64,000 bases of DNA, taken from assembly GCF_043729335.1 (NCBI RefSeq), contig NZ_JAYTLQ010000060.1, positions 131,384-195,383 of the forward strand, read 5' to 3'. The stretch is from Crenothrix sp043729335. GTDB taxonomy: Bacteria > Pseudomonadota > Gammaproteobacteria > Methylococcales > Methylomonadaceae. Below the pieces are notes generated by a model. The model saw nothing but the letters and a program-made list of their open reading frames with translations, was not told the origin of the DNA and searched no databases. Positions within the stretch are counted from its first letter, which is position 1, and each line of letters opens with the position of its first letter. This document shows positions 24,200 through 33,185 of the stretch, one piece after another. Made by a program: the position numbers and the translations under genes.

Positions 24200-26698
24200 A
24201 TGGCAGATAAACCGCTTAAAAAAACGACACCCAAAGCTAAAATTACCATATTTACGCCATTGGGTATGGAGCCTAAACATTTAGTCAGTGATTTTAAAAG
24301 AAATTACAATTATCGATTAGGCAGGGATGAGCAAAGTCAATCACCTTTGTATGCTTACGAAGCCCTATCTTTTGCGATTAACGACCGATTGATAGAGCGC
24401 TGGAAAAAAACCCACAATGCCTACGGTAGAGAAGACTGTAAACGCGCTTACTATTTATCAATGGAATTTTTAATGGGCCGCACTCTAAGTAATGCCATGC
24501 TTAATCTGGGTGTTGATGACGTGGCGAAAAAAGCGATGTATAACGTCGGACTGGAAATTGAAGAGCTGGTAGAAAACGAGCCGGACGCGGGTTTAGGTAA
24601 CGGCGGCTTAGGACGTTTGGCCGCTTGTTTTATTGATAGCTGTGCAACTTTGCGTTTGCCAGTAACCGGTTATGGCTTGCGTTATGAATACGGCATGTTC
24701 TCTCAGCTTATTATTAATGGTGAGCAAGTCGAAAAAGCAGATCATTGGTTGCGTAACGGTAACGTGTGGGAAATTGAACGCCCTGAATATACCCATAGAA
24801 TTAGATTTGGCGGTCGCACAGAGCTACACACCGATGAACACGGGCAAACACGCGTGTGTTGGCTAGATACCCGCGACGTACTGGCAGTACCTTATGATAC
24901 GCCTATCCCAGGTTATCGTAATGGTACCGTTAATACCTTGCGTTTATGGAAGGCAGAGGCCACTGAAGAGTTTAATCTGGACGAATTTAATGCCGGAGAT
25001 TACGCCGAAGCCGTCGCCGCCAAAAATATGGCTGAAAACATTACCATGGTGCTGTATCCCAATGATGCCAACGAAAACGGCAAGGCGTTGCGGTTACGGC
25101 AGCAATATTTATTGGCTTCTGCCAGTTTGCAAGATGTGATTGCGCACTGGGTAAGTCGGCACGGTCACGATTTTTCCAAGTTTGCCGAAAAAAATTGTTT
25201 TCAGTTAAACGATACCCATCCCAGTATTGCCGTTGCAGAATTAATGCGCTTGCTGGTAGATATACAAGGTTTAAATTGGGATGATGCCTGGGCGATTACC
25301 CGCAATACGATGGCCTATACCAACCATACTTTGCTGCCGGAAGCCCTGGAGCGCTGGTCGGTTAATTTGTTCAGGCAATTGCTGCCCCGTCTCATGGAAA
25401 TTATCTTTGAGATTAATGCCCATTTCATGGGGGAGGTGTCGGCACATTGGCCCGGCGATCATGAGCGATTGGCGCGGATGTCTTTGGTTGAAGAGGGCGG
25501 TGAGCAGCATTTTAGAATGGCGTATTTGGCCATTGTGGGCAGTTATTCTGTTAATGGCGTTGCGGCACTGCACTCTAAGTTGTTACAGCAAGGCTTGTTC
25601 CGTGATTTTTACGAGTTGTGGCCAGGAAAATTCAATAATAAAACCAATGGTGTCACGCCAAGGCGTTGGCTTGCCGCCTGTAATCCGGAATTGGCTGAGT
25701 TGATTACCGAAACTATTGGCGATGGTTGGATTACTGATTTATCGTTATTGAAAAAACTGGAAGCTTTTGCGGATGACAAAGCGTTCCATAAGCGTTGGCA
25801 GCAAGTACAGCAAAGCGCCAAGCAACGTTTGGTAGATTACAAAAAAACCGAGCACGGTATTGATTTGGACGTTAATGCCTTGTTTGATGTGCAGGTTAAG
25901 CGTATTCATGAATACAAGCGTCAATTGCTGAATGTGCTGCATGTTATACATCTGTATGATCGCATTAAGCGCGGTGATACGGCTAATTTAACTGATCGCT
26001 GTGTGTTGATTGGTGGCAAGGCTGCGCCTGGTTATTTTATGGCAAAACGCATTATCAAGTTCATCAATAATGTTGCGCATGTTATCAACACTGATCCCGA
26101 TGTCGGCAGTAAATTAAAACTGATTTTTCTGTCTAATTATCGGGTAACAGCCATGGAAAAAATTTGTCCTGGGGCTGATTTGTCAGAACAGATTTCAACC
26201 GCTGGTAAAGAAGCCTCAGGTACCGGCAACATGAAGTTTATGATGAATGGCGCTTTAACCATAGGCACATTGGACGGTGCCAATATTGAAATCCGTGAAG
26301 AAGTGGGTGATGATAATTTCTTTTTGTTTGGTTTAACAGAAGATCAGGTTCAAGACATGAGCCAACATTATGATCCTGTAGCCATTGTCAATCAGGATGA
26401 CGATTTACAACGCGTGATTAATCTTATTGAATGTGGACATTTTAACCAGTTTGAACCGGGTATATTTGATGTCATTTTAAGTTCGTTGAAAAACCCCCAT
26501 GATCCTTGGATGACGATTGCCGATTTCCGTAGTTTTGTCGATGCTCAAAAACGTGTAGAAACGGCTTACCAGGACAAAGAGCGCTGGACGCGCATGAGTA
26601 TTTTAAATTGTGCAGCTAGCGGCAAGTTTTCCACTGACCGGACTATTAGTGAATATAACAATGAGATTTGGAAGTTGACACCGGTTACTGTTAACTGA
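24200..26698 (+). CDS. glgP: Glycogen/starch/alpha-glucan phosphorylase
   Basis: GT35 enzyme that phosphorolyses alpha-1,4-glucans to glucose 1-phosphate with pyridoxal phosphate. Diagnostic blocks are YYLSMEFLMGR, GNGGLGRLAACF (glucose site), GYGLRYEYGMF, NDTHPSIAVAELMR, GVTPRRWL and the PLP site EASGTGNMKFMMNGALTIGTLDGAN with its Schiff-base Lys. The frame is open to 24125, but the ATG at 24200 (MADKPLKK), preceded by a weak TAGG, gives 832 aa, which fits the family. It points to glycogen storage, common in methanotrophs. The TGA overlaps the trmL ATG (TGATG). Confidence 0.95.
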   Translation: MADKPLKKTTPKAKITIFTPLGMEPKHLVSDFKRNYNYRLGRDEQSQSPLYAYEALSFAINDRLIERWKKTHNAYGREDCKRAYYLSMEFLMGRTLSNAMLNLGVDDVAKKAMYNVGLEIEELVENEPDAGLGNGGLGRLAACFIDSCATLRLPVTGYGLRYEYGMFSQLIINGEQVEKADHWLRNGNVWEIERPEYTHRIRFGGRTELHTDEHGQTRVCWLDTRDVLAVPYDTPIPGYRNGTVNTLRLWKAEATEEFNLDEFNAGDYAEAVAAKNMAENITMVLYPNDANENGKALRLRQQYLLASASLQDVIAHWVSRHGHDFSKFAEKNCFQLNDTHPSIAVAELMRLLVDIQGLNWDDAWAITRNTMAYTNHTLLPEALERWSVNLFRQLLPRLMEIIFEINAHFMGEVSAHWPGDHERLARMSLVEEGGEQHFRMAYLAIVGSYSVNGVAALHSKLLQQGLFRDFYELWPGKFNNKTNGVTPRRWLAACNPELAELITETIGDGWITDLSLLKKLEAFADDKAFHKRWQQVQQSAKQRLVDYKKTEHGIDLDVNALFDVQVKRIHEYKRQLLNVLHVIHLYDRIKRGDTANLTDRCVLIGGKAAPGYFMAKRIIKFINNVAHVINTDPDVGSKLKLIFLSNYRVTAMEKICPGADLSEQISTAGKEASGTGNMKFMMNGALTIGTLDGANIEIREEVGDDNFFLFGLTEDQVQDMSQHYDPVAIVNQDDDLQRVINLIECGHFNQFEPGIFDVILSSLKNPHDPWMTIADFRSFVDAQKRVETAYQDKERWTRMSILNCAASGKFSTDRTISEYNNEIWKLTPVTVN

Positions 26699-27168
26699 TG
26701 TTTCATATTGTGTTGTATGAGCCGGAAATTCCAGCGAATACGGGCAATATTATTCGGCTTTGTGCCAATGCCGGGGCGCAATTACATCTCATTAAACCTC
26801 TGGGGTTTGAGCTGGATGATAAACGATTGCGCCGTGCAGGCCTTGATTATCACGAATGGGTTTCTGTCAAACAGCATGATTCACTGGCGCAGTTTATGGC
26901 CAGTGAAACGCCTAAACGTTTGTTCGCCTTAACGACCAAAGCTCAGGCAATTGTGAGTGATGTTTGTTTTCAGGCGCAGGATGCTTTTTTGTTTGGTCCA
27001 GAAACGCGTGGTTTACCTGCGGATGTATTAACGGATGTCGGTGCTGAAAATTGTTTGTATTTGCCGATGCAGGCAAAGAGCCGGAGCCTGAATTTATCTA
27101 ACACGGTGGCTATTGTTTTATACGAGGCATGGCGTCAACACGATTTTGTCGGCGCCTTAATTAAATAA
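26698..27168 (+). CDS. trmL: tRNA (cytidine(34)-2'-O)-methyltransferase
   Basis: SPOUT-class methyltransferase that 2'-O-methylates the wobble nucleotide of tRNA-Leu isoacceptors. The compact 156-aa protein has the family start MFHIVLYEPEIPANTGNIIRLCANAG, the FGPETRGLP knot motif, and the C-terminal SLNLSNTVAIVLYEAWRQ with the SAM-binding knot. E. coli TrmL has 157 aa. Its ATG overlaps the stop of glgP by one base. The link with glycogen phosphorylase is probably only positional. Confidence 0.95.
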   Translation: MFHIVLYEPEIPANTGNIIRLCANAGAQLHLIKPLGFELDDKRLRRAGLDYHEWVSVKQHDSLAQFMASETPKRLFALTTKAQAIVSDVCFQAQDAFLFGPETRGLPADVLTDVGAENCLYLPMQAKSRSLNLSNTVAIVLYEAWRQHDFVGALIK

Positions 27169-27319
27169 TGTCTTGCTGACGATTGCAATGAACCTACCGG
27201 CTAAATTAAGGTCAGGTTAAAGTAATGTTGTTTCCTTGTTAGTCGTTGCTGGCGTTTAAAAACGGCGGCGGCTCCTGGATTTTCAGTGGAATGAAAATAA
27301 TATGTGTATTTAAGTGTTT

Positions 27320-27757
27320 ATGAAATTTAAATCTATTTTTTTTATGGTGCTTGTTATGTCAAGTCAAGCAAACGCAACTCCAGTAGCTACTAAGTTAGCG
27401 CCTTGTTTAAATAGCCCCAATTGTGTGTCGAGTCAGGCAAGCCCGTTAGATGAGCGCCATTATATTGCGCCGTTTATAATTAAGGGAACGCCAGAAGCGG
27501 CATGGTTAATGTTGAGAACCACACTAAAAAAGCACGATCGAACGGTTATTACCCATGAAACAGCGACGACTCTGCATGCTGAAGCGGTCAGTCTGGTGTT
27601 TAGCTTTGTTGATGATGTGGATATTATTTTAGATGCCGATGCTGGATTAATCCATATTCGTTCTGCATCGCGGGTAGGCCACAGTGATTTTGGTGTCAAT
27701 CGCAAGCGTATTGAAACATTGCGCTCACAATTGCAAAAGGCTAATGTTGTTGAATGA
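27320..27757 (+). CDS. DUF1499 family exported protein
   Basis: A 145-aa product with a signal peptide (MKFKSIFFMVLVMSSQANA) and a DUF1499 domain. LAPCLNSPNCVSSQA near the mature N-terminus carries the two family cysteines, and DAGLIHIRSASRVGHSDFGVNRKRIE is the characteristic C-terminal block. The molecular function of DUF1499 is unknown. The frame opens at GTG 27314; the ATG at 27320 is taken as start. It is separated from trmL by about 150 bases with no recognised terminator. The protein is probably periplasmic. Confidence 0.85.
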   Translation: MKFKSIFFMVLVMSSQANATPVATKLAPCLNSPNCVSSQASPLDERHYIAPFIIKGTPEAAWLMLRTTLKKHDRTVITHETATTLHAEAVSLVFSFVDDVDIILDADAGLIHIRSASRVGHSDFGVNRKRIETLRSQLQKANVVE

Positions 27758-27809
27758 CAATCTGAGGGTGTTGTAGAGGCAATTACGTTTTCCGAATTAG
27801 CGCACTGCG

Positions 27810-28148
27810 TTAATTTGTCTTTTCAAAGACATCAATTTCAGCGGTTTTAGTGTAATCTTTGTATTTTTCAATTCTTTGGGTTTTTAAAGCGGTTGTCGCA
27901 ACTGCTTTGGCGAAGTCAGGAGTGATTTTTTTACTATTAAGCATCCAAAACCCGCCCAATCCCATTATGCAGATTATTAAGGCAATAGGCAGTGCTTTCT
28001 GTAAGTATGAAGATTCCTTTGGGGCAGCAAAATAGAGGTCATCTTCGCATTCCGGGCATTTAAATTTCGGGTCAGCTATCGGTATCAATTCACTCGTATT
28101 GGCTTTATTGCAGAGGCCAATATTGGTACATTTTCCGTAATTCAGCAC
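27810..28148 (-). CDS. Zinc-ribbon single-pass membrane protein
   Basis: Not recognised as a named family. The 112-aa product has an N-terminal treble-clef-like zinc ribbon with cysteines at residues 7 and 13 and a CPEC pair near 31-34. One transmembrane helix follows (LPIALIICIMGLGGFWML, about 53-70) and then a polar tail of about 40 residues. No signal peptide is seen. The gene stands alone, convergent with the DUF1499 gene 52 bases away. It could be a small membrane-anchored sensor or assembly factor, but nothing visible decides this. Confidence 0.65.
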   Translation of the reverse strand: MLNYGKCTNIGLCNKANTSELIPIADPKFKCPECEDDLYFAAPKESSYLQKALPIALIICIMGLGGFWMLNSKKITPDFAKAVATTALKTQRIEKYKDYTKTAEIDVFEKTN

Positions 28149-28410
28149 GTTAGCTCACCTGTCTTTATCAATGCATTGTATTTTTTTCTGTCTGCTGAAT
28201 TCATATCCATAGCATTCAACACTACCCCAAACCTAATTTAAATATGCTTTTCAACTGTACAAACCTAATGCTTCTGACTTTTTAAATTAAAAAAAATTCA
28301 CTATGCTGTGATTTTTACTTGGTTTTTTAGATATTTTTTATGTGCAACAGTCTTACTCTCATTTTTGTTACTACGAAATATACCCTGGGCATTATTTGGT
28401 ATAGGAATGA

Positions 28411-29757
28411 TTAAAGGAGAGTATGGGTTTTTTTTAACGGCGATAAGGCCGATTTTATGACGTAAAAAACTCCAAATACTGATGAATCTATACCCAATCG
28501 GGTTATGCTGGCATAAGACAGCAAAATAGATTCCAGAGATATTACGACAACTACCGTAAATGCAGCACCCTCCAGTCCGAATGGGCTAATTAAGTAATAA
28601 TTCAGAATAAGCATAACAAGTGTCGATAAAATAGATACAAACAAGCAGTAAGCATGATGGCCGGTTAAACTGAGTATCTGTGAAAGCGGCCCGACAGCTG
28701 CCCGAATAACCTGGGCGAGGGAAAGCAGTTTTAACGCATCGTAGCCCTGGATGAATTCTTCACCAAAATGAGCCAGGATGTTTTTACCAAATACTGAAAA
28801 AATAATGAGCCCAGCTAGTGATGCCCAAAATTTTAACTGAGTTGTTAAAGCAATGAGACGTTGTAAGTTAACCCTGTCTTTAGCAGCATACAGCTGGGAG
28901 AAGCGGGGTAACAAAATGGTATCTATAGATTGCATGCCAAAGGCAATTAATACCGCTATTCTAAAGCTTGCATTAAAAAGTGCCAGTTGATCGGGATTTA
29001 AAAAAAAACCGACGGTAACAATGTTGATATCCAAGAAAAAATTGCTGAACAACGCTACAAATAATAAAGGAAATCCGGTGCGTAACCAAAGTTGTGTTTG
29101 ATAACGGGGCTTCACATTCATAAAACGACGCGCTAGGCGTTGTTTCATGTAGATAGCTGAAGTCAGCCAGACAAAACCCATGACTAAAATATGCAGCCGC
29201 ATCACTTTGCCCGCATCAAGCTGCTCACCTAGTTTTTGGGCTAGGATAACGGCGGCTATGAGCAATAATGGACGGGTTACATTACTAGGAACAAATGCCG
29301 CTGCAAACCAGTTTAAACATTGTGCAATGGTACTTTGCCAATTGAGTAAGCACATCGCCGGTACAGCAACCATGGCGAAAGTTAAGGCTTTAATATATAA
29401 AGGCGAGAGGATGCCGTTAGTTTGATAAACAAAGATTTCGCCCGCAACAGCTACACATAATCCTGAAAATAAAACAATTTGCATGCCAATTTTGGCAAAT
29501 CCCACTATTGAATTATGTTCTCCAAAAGCAATGCCATGGCCAATAAATTTCATCGCGGAAGACCCAAGGCCTAATCCGGCTACAATAGCTAATAAGTTAC
29601 ACAGGGAAAATGCGTAGACATAAATCCCAACTTCGGTAGCTCCCATCCAGCGAGCCAGCAAAATTTGTGTGCCAAAAACCGCCCCTGCACCAATAACTCG
29701 ATTGACAAAGACAAAAATAGCCCCGCCAAATAATTTCAAAAATTCTTTGTGATTCAC
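28411..29757 (-). CDS. Polysaccharide flippase (Wzx/MATE-like, PST family)
   Basis: Integral membrane protein of 448 aa with about 12-14 predicted transmembrane helices. The start LKLFGGAIFVFVNRVIGAGAVFGTQILLARWMGATEVGIYVYAFSL region is typical of the polysaccharide-transport / oligosaccharidyl-lipid flippase family. Such proteins flip undecaprenyl-linked repeat units to the periplasm for Wzy-type polymerisation. The O-antigen-ligase-like gene (31498) and the Wzc-like kinase (40955) nearby support a Wzx/Wzy-dependent exopolysaccharide or surface polysaccharide locus. It is divergent from the first GHL15-type gene. Confidence 0.85.
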   Translation of the reverse strand: MNHKEFLKLFGGAIFVFVNRVIGAGAVFGTQILLARWMGATEVGIYVYAFSLCNLLAIVAGLGLGSSAMKFIGHGIAFGEHNSIVGFAKIGMQIVLFSGLCVAVAGEIFVYQTNGILSPLYIKALTFAMVAVPAMCLLNWQSTIAQCLNWFAAAFVPSNVTRPLLLIAAVILAQKLGEQLDAGKVMRLHILVMGFVWLTSAIYMKQRLARRFMNVKPRYQTQLWLRTGFPLLFVALFSNFFLDINIVTVGFFLNPDQLALFNASFRIAVLIAFGMQSIDTILLPRFSQLYAAKDRVNLQRLIALTTQLKFWASLAGLIIFSVFGKNILAHFGEEFIQGYDALKLLSLAQVIRAAVGPLSQILSLTGHHAYCLFVSILSTLVMLILNYYLISPFGLEGAAFTVVVVISLESILLSYASITRLGIDSSVFGVFYVIKSALSPLKKTHTLL

Positions 29758-30133
29758 TAAGCTTCTTTTTATGTGTTAAATATAATTATGACAGAAGTTA
29801 AATATTACTAAGTATAGTTGGTTTTCACTTTTGCTAGTTTTTGATTCAATTTCTGTCAGAATTTTTTACGATAATGGCGCGTAATTTGTTTAACTATTGC
29901 CAGCTTATGCGGTCTTTTAGGGCGTTAACTTGCGCAATGATGCCTGTATTAATAGTGTATTACAAGCGATTTCTAGGTTTTTTGTAAAGCTATGCGGCTT
30001 GGCTTATGGGGCGGGTTAATTCTAACTTAAGAAATGTATTTTACTTTAATAGCCGGATGTATCCTTCAATAAAATCTTACTACGGCGAATACTTATGTGT
30101 TTTACACCCAGCAGTTCAAAAAAATATATTGGC
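29758..30133. other. Divergent intergenic region in the EPS locus
   Basis: About 375 bases between the flippase gene and the GHL15-type gene, AT-rich, with no convincing gene. An 8-bp inverted repeat, TGACAGAA (29789-29796) and TTCTGTCA (29851-29858), lies near the flippase start and could be an operator. The evidence is weak. Confidence 0.35.
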
Positions 30134-31351
30134 ATGAGTCAAGTCATAAAGTTTATGGTTTTTGTGGTATTTTTTACGTTGGGCTTGAATGCCCAGGCCG
30201 CAAAGACAGTAGCAGGCCAGGTTAGATTTTTTAATAATGCCGACACTGCATTCAACGGTTACGTTAACAATCCGAATGCAGTTCAGAAAAAATGGCTGCG
30301 CGACCATTACTCCAGAATGCTGACTTATCCACCCAGTTTTGATAAAAAAAATGCCTGGTATAAAGGCGGACTAGCCTATGTCGACAGTTATGCGATTTAC
30401 GCCAATGATTCTTTGGCAAAAGCGCATCCGGAATGGATCATGAAGGATGCGCGCGGCAATAAGCTTTATATTCCATGGAGTTGTGGTAATGGACGGTGTT
30501 CACAGTTTGCGGGCGATTTTAGTAATCCTGCCTTTCGCCGTTATATGATCAAAAAAATGCAGGCAACCGTGAAAAGTGGCTATAAGGGTTTGTGGTTAGA
30601 TGATGTTAATTTGACTTGGCGGGTCGGTAATAGCAACGATGTTAATGTCCATATCACCCCCATTGACAGCAACACGGGCAAGGCAATGACGCTAAATGAC
30701 TGGCGGCATTACTTTTCCCGGTATTTGCGAGAAGTCCGTGCTGCATTACCCAAAACTATTGAAATTTCGCATAATGCCATTTGGTATGCCGATTCTATGA
30801 AGGCAAAAAATCCGTACATTACCCAGCAAATTAAAGCAGCAAATTATATTAATCTTGAGCGCGGAGCCAGTGACGGTGGTTTAGTGGGGGGAACAGGGCA
30901 ATGGGGTTATGAAACTTTTTTAAAGTATATTGATTATGTGCATAAAAACGGGGCAGGGGTGATTTTAATGGATGAAGGCTACACTCCGGCACAACGAGAA
31001 TATGGTCTTGCAACCTGGTTTTTAATCAGCCAAGGCAATGACTTTATTAATAGTGATCAGCGCAACTGGATAACGCCAGATAATTGGTGGAAAGGTTATA
31101 GTTTGAATTTGGGTAAAGCTTTAAATGATCGTTATACCTGGAATAATCTGATTCGCCGTGATTTTGCCTGTGGCAGTGTGTTTTTAAATCAACCCGATAC
31201 GGCAACAAGATCGGTAAGTGTCGGGAATGGTTATAAAAATATCGATGCGCAATCGGTATCATGGATAAATTTGCAAGCAAAAACAGCCGCTATTTTAAAG
31301 ACAGCCTGCAATGCGGCCAGGTCTGTTCCTAACCATAAATTTATTCGCTAA
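30134..31351 (+). CDS. Exported GHL15-type putative glycoside hydrolase (copy 1)
   Basis: A 405-aa protein with a signal peptide (MSQVIKFMVFVVFF..., cleavage after NAQAA) and a TIM-barrel domain of the hypothetical glycosyl hydrolase 15 type. Conserved acidic blocks are GYKGLWLDDVNLTWRVG, ISHNAIWYADS and GVILMDEGYTPAQREYG, where catalytic carboxylates would be expected. The frame extends to an ATG at 30095; the ATG at 30134 begins a cleaner signal peptide. A paralogue with the same blocks lies at 41741-42937. Located between Wzx-like and Wzy/ligase-like genes, it probably trims or edits the exported polysaccharide in the periplasm. Enzymatic activity is not proven for this family. Confidence 0.75.
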   Translation: MSQVIKFMVFVVFFTLGLNAQAAKTVAGQVRFFNNADTAFNGYVNNPNAVQKKWLRDHYSRMLTYPPSFDKKNAWYKGGLAYVDSYAIYANDSLAKAHPEWIMKDARGNKLYIPWSCGNGRCSQFAGDFSNPAFRRYMIKKMQATVKSGYKGLWLDDVNLTWRVGNSNDVNVHITPIDSNTGKAMTLNDWRHYFSRYLREVRAALPKTIEISHNAIWYADSMKAKNPYITQQIKAANYINLERGASDGGLVGGTGQWGYETFLKYIDYVHKNGAGVILMDEGYTPAQREYGLATWFLISQGNDFINSDQRNWITPDNWWKGYSLNLGKALNDRYTWNNLIRRDFACGSVFLNQPDTATRSVSVGNGYKNIDAQSVSWINLQAKTAAILKTACNAARSVPNHKFIR

Positions 31352-31497
31352 AAGGCAGTGTTTATAAGGTGTAGATAATTTAGAGGCCGTAGCTAAATGG
31401 GCCGGTATAAGATGGCGCATGATATTCGTGGTTTTTTAGCAAAAATTCTGTATATTTAGCAGGTGTTGAAGCTTACCCGTATCGGGCTAAATAAACC

Positions 31498-32727
31498 ATG
31501 AAATCTGTTGATGCTATGTTGCCGTATAATACTGTTGAACTACCTCCTGAGCGTTTGACGTTACAGGTTTGCTCTATTTGGCTATTGTTTGCGATAAGCT
31601 CGCTGGTTTTTATTGAACCTGCTCCTTACGATGGTGTGTTACTGATAGTGGGCTTTTTTTGTTTTATGTTTGGCCTACGGGTATCGCCACATTTAAGTAC
31701 GCCGCTGTTTTTTTTAAGTGGCTATATTTTGGCCAACCTTTTTGCCACTATGTTTGCGCCTGATCCCATTCAGTGTCTCAAGCATATGGTGGTCACTTTT
31801 TTTCTGATATTTAGCTGGCTTTTTTACGCGAGTATCATCCATGATAATCCAGTACGTATGTACAAAATTATCTGGAATGGCTATATTTTTGCTGCTGTTT
31901 TAGCTGTATTTTTAGGATTTATAGGCTTTTTGAGAATAACCCCTTATTACGAGCAATTTTTGTTTTTTGATAGGGTAAAAGGGCCTTTTAAAGATCCTAA
32001 CGTGTTTGGGCCCTTTCTCATACCGGTGGCTGTGTATTTAATTTTGCAATTGGAGAGTGCAAAAGGAATATTGAGTTTTTTCATGAGAATGGGGCTGTTA
32101 TTGTTTGTTGTCGCTGGTGTTTTGTTGAGTTTTTCTAGAGGCGCATGGTTTAATTTAGTATTGGCATCGGCTATATATACGATTCTGCGCTTAATTACCG
32201 CAAAGTCTAGTGCGGATACAGCTGTGTTGATCAAAATTATAGGCTTGGTTGTGGCAGTCATTTTAGTGGCTGCTGTCTGGGCGGTAACTTCTATTGATGA
32301 TATCGGCCAAGTCTTTGCGCATCGTGCACAGTTAGTGCAAGATTACGATCAAGGTTCGGCAGGTCGTTTTGATGCCATACTGATCGCTATTAGGGAATCT
32401 ATTATCCATCCTTTGGGTATAGGTCCTGGCCAAGCCTCGGAAGTGTTAGCGCTTGACCCTCATAATTTGTTTGTGCATATTCTGGTAGAAACCGGCTGGC
32501 TTGGCGCTATTGCATTTTCCGGTTTTATTCTCGTCACCTTAAAAGAGGCATACACTGTGTGCATGCAGCCTTCAAAAATACAAAATATTTGTATTGTCTT
32601 GTTTGCTTGCCTGGTGGGTACCTTGATGGAAAGTATGATTATACATAGCACCCATTGGCGGCATCTTTATGTGATGTTTGGATTGATTTGGGGAGCAATT
32701 TCCGCGAAAAGAAGTAATTTGGTGTAG
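31498..32727 (+). CDS. O-antigen ligase / Wzy-like polymerase family membrane protein
   Basis: A 409-aa membrane protein with about 10-12 hydrophobic helices and the large periplasmic loop typical of the WaaL/Wzy group. The loop carries GSAGRFDAILIAIRESIIHPLGIGPGQASEVLALDPHNLFVHILVE, including the family's conserved HN in PHNLF. The motif FKDPNVFGPFL is also typical. It either polymerises repeat units or ligates glycans; the Wzx-like and Wzc-like neighbours favour a polymerase in an exopolysaccharide pathway. It follows the GHL15-type gene by about 146 bases. Confidence 0.82.
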   Translation: MKSVDAMLPYNTVELPPERLTLQVCSIWLLFAISSLVFIEPAPYDGVLLIVGFFCFMFGLRVSPHLSTPLFFLSGYILANLFATMFAPDPIQCLKHMVVTFFLIFSWLFYASIIHDNPVRMYKIIWNGYIFAAVLAVFLGFIGFLRITPYYEQFLFFDRVKGPFKDPNVFGPFLIPVAVYLILQLESAKGILSFFMRMGLLLFVVAGVLLSFSRGAWFNLVLASAIYTILRLITAKSSADTAVLIKIIGLVVAVILVAAVWAVTSIDDIGQVFAHRAQLVQDYDQGSAGRFDAILIAIRESIIHPLGIGPGQASEVLALDPHNLFVHILVETGWLGAIAFSGFILVTLKEAYTVCMQPSKIQNICIVLFACLVGTLMESMIIHSTHWRHLYVMFGLIWGAISAKRSNLV

Positions 32728-32792
32728 ATGCGCAAGGCCATCAGGAACGGGTTAACTTACATCTGCTCCGGCTAAAGGCATAGCCCAAAAAG

Positions 32793-33185
32793 CTAACTGA
32801 AATAGGGGCGGGTACTCAGATAATGCGTAAAGCCCTGCAACTGCACTAACAGTTGATGCGTGGGATGTAATGATCGTAACAGGCTAAGTGTTTGTTGTGC
32901 CTCCTTGTATTTATACTGCGCCAGTAATGCCAATACTTTTGAACACGACTGGCGAATCATAAAATCGCGAAATATCACAGCGGCAGGCGTTTTTTTATAA
33001 CTTATGGCTTTGGTTAAGGTCAGCACTGCAAGCTTTGGTTCATGTGTAAACCAAAGCTGCATAGCCTGTTCCAGTAGATGTTGCGCTCGTTGTTCGCTAC
33101 TGATTACCCCCGTTAAATTGGTATGACAACGCGGACAAATCAACGCGCCATTTAAACGGGCATTGCAGCAGGAACAACGCTCCAT
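32793..33185 (-). CDS. Zinc-ribbon protein at the end of the Hsp70 operon
   Basis: A 130-aa protein of unknown function. The N-terminus has a zinc ribbon with two CxxC pairs (CSCC at residues 4-7 and CPRC at about 17-20). The rest is helical and TPR-like (about residues 30-125) with no membrane segment. Its ATG overlaps the stop codon of the Hsp70 gene (TAATG), so it is translationally coupled to it and likely works with the chaperone. The zinc ribbon followed by helices is reminiscent of adaptors that bind clients or chaperones, which is inference only. Confidence 0.65.
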   Translation of the reverse strand: MERCSCCNARLNGALICPRCHTNLTGVISSEQRAQHLLEQAMQLWFTHEPKLAVLTLTKAISYKKTPAAVIFRDFMIRQSCSKVLALLAQYKYKEAQQTLSLLRSLHPTHQLLVQLQGFTHYLSTRPYFS